Below, piece by piece: positions 7,445-10,444 of a stretch of DNA of 10,444 nucleotides. The position numbers were made by a program, and so were the translations under genes. How positions within the stretch are numbered: the first letter of the stretch is position 1; every line of letters begins with the position of its first letter. Where the stretch lies: assembly GCA_003557965.1 (NCBI GenBank), contig PWND01000355.1, positions 1-10,444 of the forward strand, in the 5' to 3' direction. The notes under the pieces were generated by a model that saw only the letters and a list, made by a program, of their open reading frames with translations, ran no database searches and was not told the DNA's origin. The DNA comes from Bacteroidales bacterium (GTDB lineage Bacteria; Bacteroidota; Bacteroidia; Bacteroidales; UBA7960).

Positions 7445-10444
7445 ATGTTTAGGTTTTTAATTATATTCGGCATATTGTTTTTGGGAGCGATCTCATCATA
7501 TACCTATGCCCAAACCGACACAGAATTTTGGTTTGCTGCACCAAGAGTTACGCCCGGCCATGGAGCAGATGGGGGGACGCCAATAAATGTAAGATTAGCT
7601 GCCGGAAATATTGATGCAAATGTATCTATCTCTATTCCTGCAAATCCGGACTTTGTTCATGATGATGTGTTTATTCCTGCAAATACAGCTGTAACAGTTG
7701 ACTTGTCAGCCCACAGGGGAGTGCTTGAAAATGAGCCTATTGACACTGTTCTAAATAAAGGGTTATTAATTCAATCAACAAATCTAATAACGGCATATTA
7801 TGAAATCGGGACTCATTTTAATCCTGATATTTTTTCTTTAAAAGGCCAAAATGCTTTAGGCACTGATTTTTATGTGCCTTTTCAGAATTATTACAGAAAC
7901 GGCGATTACAACCCTCAGCCATATTCTGCTATTCTGATAGTGGCAACGCAGGATAATACAAGTGTAACCATAACACCTTCAGCAGATGCTTACCCAAACC
8001 GTCCGGCAGGAGAGCCATTTACAATAACTTTAAACAGAGGACAAACATATTCAGTAGCTCCTGATAATATTACATCCGGCGGATTTCCCCGCCCCGGCCA
8101 GTTGCCCGAAAACAGGCTTATTGGAACACATATAGAAAGTGATTTCCCTATAGCTGTTACTACTACAGATGACTCTGTTTGGGGACATGAATCAGGGTAT
8201 GGGTGTCGCGACCTTATAGGTGACCAAATTGTGCCTGTTGAGGTTTTAGGCCATGAATATATTGCAATGAGAGGAGAATTGCATGCGGATATGGATGAGT
8301 CTTTTTATGTTGTTTCTACTGAGGAAAACACAATCGTTTTTATTGATGGCATTCCCAGGGATACTATCAATGCAGGAGAATCATACCGGCATGTGTTTAC
8401 AGAGCAAACACATTTTATTAGAACGTTAAATACAGCCCATAATCCGGCACCTGCATATGTTTATCACGTTGCAGGCTTTGGTTGTGAAATGGGGGGTGCC
8501 TTGCTGCCACCAATTAATATTTGCACAGGGAGCACCGAAGTGTCTTTTACAAGATCAAAAGGCGAAAGCTTTTTCCTAAATATACTTGTTAGAGCTGGAG
8601 CAGAATATGGGTTTATCCTTAATGGCGATACTGAAATAATAGATTCTGATATTTTCAATGAAGTTCCGGGAACTACCGAGTGGCTGGCAGGTGAAATAGA
8701 GCTAAGTGATGTTGACGATATCCCGATAGGGGAGGCAAGCCTTTTGCAAAACACTATTGATGTTTTTCACCTGGGAATTATTAACGGCGGGCCTTCCAGC
8801 GGGACAATGTATGGCTACTTTTCAGACTTTAATATGCTTGATATAGAAAGCGTTATAGCAAATGTTGGAACTGATATCGAATTGTTTTGCCATGGATATC
8901 CTATTCAACTCGTTGCAACTGGTGGAACACAATATAGCTGGGACCCACCCGACTTTTTAAATGATCCTACAATACCAAACCCGATAGCTTTGCCTGATAC
9001 AACAATTAACTATACTGTAACTGTTAGCGGTGCTTGCGACATTACAGACCAGGCTACAGTAACACTGGTTATAACAGATCCGGTTAAAGCTCTTTTTTCA
9101 ACAGATAAAATCAGCGGATGCTCTCCTTTAAAAGTTACTGTTTTTAATCACTCAATTGGTGTTACAAATTATTCGTGGAGATTTGGTGACGGGGAAATAG
9201 CAAACATCTCCATGGATGAGTTTGAATATACTTATACTAATGATACTGATGAAACCGAAGAATACAAATTGATGCTGGTAGGAAGAAATCCGTATTTTTG
9301 TGTTGATACTATGTTTACTAACATTACGGTTCACCCTGAAGTACAAGCTAAAGCCGGGATTGATACTCCTGAAATAGTTGGCGACACCCTTGTTGGGTGT
9401 GCACCGCTTGCGGTTAATTTTGACAACTTGAGTACAGGCGCAGAAAATTATATGTGGAGGTTTGGAGATGGCGGCGCCACAACACAGGAAACGCCGGCAC
9501 ACACATTTCACAACTATTCGGACCAGGACACCACTTATACCGTTATACTCGAGGCCAAATCAGAGCATGGATGTATTGATTATGACACTTTATATGTAAA
9601 TGTAAAACCTTTCGTAAGAGGTAGTTTTAGTATTGATTCATCCGAGTTTTGCAGTCCGGTTTATATCGGAATTAACAACAACTCTGTTGGTGCAAGTTCA
9701 TATTTATGGAGTTTTGATGATGGTGAAGAACCACTTGATACCAGCGCTGTTTTTTTTGAATATTATTATAATAATCCCGGAGAAAACCCAACATACCACA
9801 ATATTCAGCTTTATGTTGAAAATGAATTTGGTTGCTATGATGAGGTAAGCAAAGAAATAACAATATTTCCCAATATTGAAGCTGGCTTTGATACCGGGCA
9901 GGAGCTTGAAAGTTGCGGCCCCCACCTTGTTGAATTTGAAAACCTTTCGGATGGTGCACACTCATATATATGGACTTTTGGCGACGGACAAGGCTCTTCT
10001 TTTAAAGAAAATCCTGAATATACTTTTAAAAATGATGATGGTGAAAACAGTAAAGAATTTGAAGTTAAGCTTATATCAAAATCAGAATTTGGCTGTAAAG
10101 ATTCAGCATCAACAAACATTACTGTTTTCCCAAAGGCATTGTCAAAATTTACTTTTGAATATGCAGAATACTGTGCTCCTGTTGAAATTGAGTTTGAAAA
10201 CATTTCAGTAGGAGGAAATACTTTCACCTGGAACTTTGGCGATGGAAGTGAAACCACCACCAGTGATGCAGTTGTTCATCACATTTATAATAATCCGGGA
10301 GAAACTCCTGCGGTGTTTAATGTTTCTTTATATGTTGAAAATGAATATGGTTGTAATAGCCAAAAAACCAGGCCAATTACAATTAACCCTGAAATAATGG
10401 CGGCTTTTAATGCGCCGGTTTATGGTTGCCACCCTTATACGGTG
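7445..10444 (+). CDS. Large secreted protein: IgGFc-binding-like head plus PKD repeats (3' end missing)
   Basis: The reading frame is open from the ATG at 7445 to the last base of the window, giving exactly 1000 residues with no stop, so the gene continues to the right. Residues 1-22 form a Sec signal peptide (MFRFLIIFGILFLGA, cleavage after TYA before QTD) with no lipobox. Residues about 25-465 resemble the IgGFc-binding N-terminal domain found in bacterial surface proteins: TEFWFAAPR near 26, NALGTDFYVPF at 136-146, and DLIGDQIVPVEVLGHEYIA near 256. An Ig-like module follows (about 468-543). PKD domains then start near residues 545, 634, 725, 812, 899 and 985 (the last cut off), each with the W-x-F-G-D-G signature. 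It is probably a cell-surface adhesin, and the design suggests type IX secretion with a C-terminal sorting domain beyond the window; this is inference. The actual ligand is unknown; the domain name does not prove immunoglobulin binding. Confidence 0.85.
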   Translation, partial: MFRFLIIFGILFLGAISSYTYAQTDTEFWFAAPRVTPGHGADGGTPINVRLAAGNIDANVSISIPANPDFVHDDVFIPANTAVTVDLSAHRGVLENEPIDTVLNKGLLIQSTNLITAYYEIGTHFNPDIFSLKGQNALGTDFYVPFQNYYRNGDYNPQPYSAILIVATQDNTSVTITPSADAYPNRPAGEPFTITLNRGQTYSVAPDNITSGGFPRPGQLPENRLIGTHIESDFPIAVTTTDDSVWGHESGYGCRDLIGDQIVPVEVLGHEYIAMRGELHADMDESFYVVSTEENTIVFIDGIPRDTINAGESYRHVFTEQTHFIRTLNTAHNPAPAYVYHVAGFGCEMGGALLPPINICTGSTEVSFTRSKGESFFLNILVRAGAEYGFILNGDTEIIDSDIFNEVPGTTEWLAGEIELSDVDDIPIGEASLLQNTIDVFHLGIINGGPSSGTMYGYFSDFNMLDIESVIANVGTDIELFCHGYPIQLVATGGTQYSWDPPDFLNDPTIPNPIALPDTTINYTVTVSGACDITDQATVTLVITDPVKALFSTDKISGCSPLKVTVFNHSIGVTNYSWRFGDGEIANISMDEFEYTYTNDTDETEEYKLMLVGRNPYFCVDTMFTNITVHPEVQAKAGIDTPEIVGDTLVGCAPLAVNFDNLSTGAENYMWRFGDGGATTQETPAHTFHNYSDQDTTYTVILEAKSEHGCIDYDTLYVNVKPFVRGSFSIDSSEFCSPVYIGINNNSVGASSYLWSFDDGEEPLDTSAVFFEYYYNNPGENPTYHNIQLYVENEFGCYDEVSKEITIFPNIEAGFDTGQELESCGPHLVEFENLSDGAHSYIWTFGDGQGSSFKENPEYTFKNDDGENSKEFEVKLISKSEFGCKDSASTNITVFPKALSKFTFEYAEYCAPVEIEFENISVGGNTFTWNFGDGSETTTSDAVVHHIYNNPGETPAVFNVSLYVENEYGCNSQKTRPITINPEIMAAFNAPVYGCHPYTV
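9077..10444 (+). repeat. Tandem PKD-domain array within the surface protein gene
   Basis: Five complete repeats of 86-91 residues (about 258-273 bp) begin near 9077, 9344, 9617, 9878 and 10139, and a sixth begins near 10397. Each carries an early Cys (usually followed by xP or SP), a turn such as N-x-S-x-G, W-x-F-G-D-G, and a late Cys usually preceded by Gly. The cysteine pairs are C559/C619, C652/C710, C736/C797, C824/C884 and C910/C970, a steady 58-61 residues apart, which suggests one disulfide per domain. The third repeat has FDDG in place of FGDG. The units are well diverged in DNA sequence, so the duplication is old. Confidence 0.85.

Noticed and set aside
8464..8754. A 96-codon minus-strand open frame within the large secreted-protein gene.
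   Set aside because: The plus-strand frame here is continuous and shows domain similarity; the antisense frame has no start signal or family resemblance.
9152..10260. Several overlapping open frames on both strands in the PKD region.
   Set aside because: They are shadows of the repeat-coding frame, which stays open across all of them with PKD motifs in register.

Overview
The window looks like a chromosomal piece of a member of the Bacteroidota. The signs are AT-rich intergenic DNA, starts without Shine-Dalgarno sequences, promoter-like TAnnTTTG boxes, a Bacteroidota-style Skp/OmpH protein, and a very large secreted protein with an IgGFc-binding-like head and PKD repeats, a design common in that phylum. 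The assignment is by recognition only; the genus cannot be read from this sequence.

Layout. Positions 1-446 hold no convincing gene but are unusually structured: a long imperfect palindrome (about 36-156), a second perfect hairpin (169-197), short direct repeats and an 8-bp tandem array (about 209-291), then an AT-rich leader with a possible promoter. A Skp/OmpH-like periplasmic chaperone follows on the plus strand (447-968) and ends in a terminator that appears to work in both directions (977-1010). Converging on it from the right is a minus-strand set of four closely spaced genes, in transcription order sucA (2-oxoglutarate dehydrogenase E1), sucB (E2 succinyltransferase), nadB (L-aspartate oxidase) and a gamma-class carbonic anhydrase-like protein. 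Gaps of 11, 51 and 19 bp suggest one operon. The E3 subunit (lpd) and the NadB partners nadA and nadC are not in the window. A divergent intergenic region (7219-7444) separates sucA from a plus-strand gene that starts at 7445 and stays open to the end of the window. Its 1000 visible residues encode a signal peptide, an IgGFc-binding-like region, an Ig-like module and at least five PKD domains plus the start of a sixth.

How the genes relate. sucA and sucB supply the TCA-cycle step from 2-oxoglutarate to succinyl-CoA. nadB starts NAD synthesis from aspartate and could pass electrons to oxygen or fumarate, and the carbonic anhydrase-like protein may handle CO2/bicarbonate. The OmpH-like and PKD proteins belong to envelope and surface biology and have no evident functional link to the operon.

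Most coding content is ordinary metabolism. I do not see a new defence or mobile system. The points that deserve a second look are the palindromic element at the left edge, a five-cysteine C-terminal tail on SucA, and the PKD array, whose members alternate between two subtypes.
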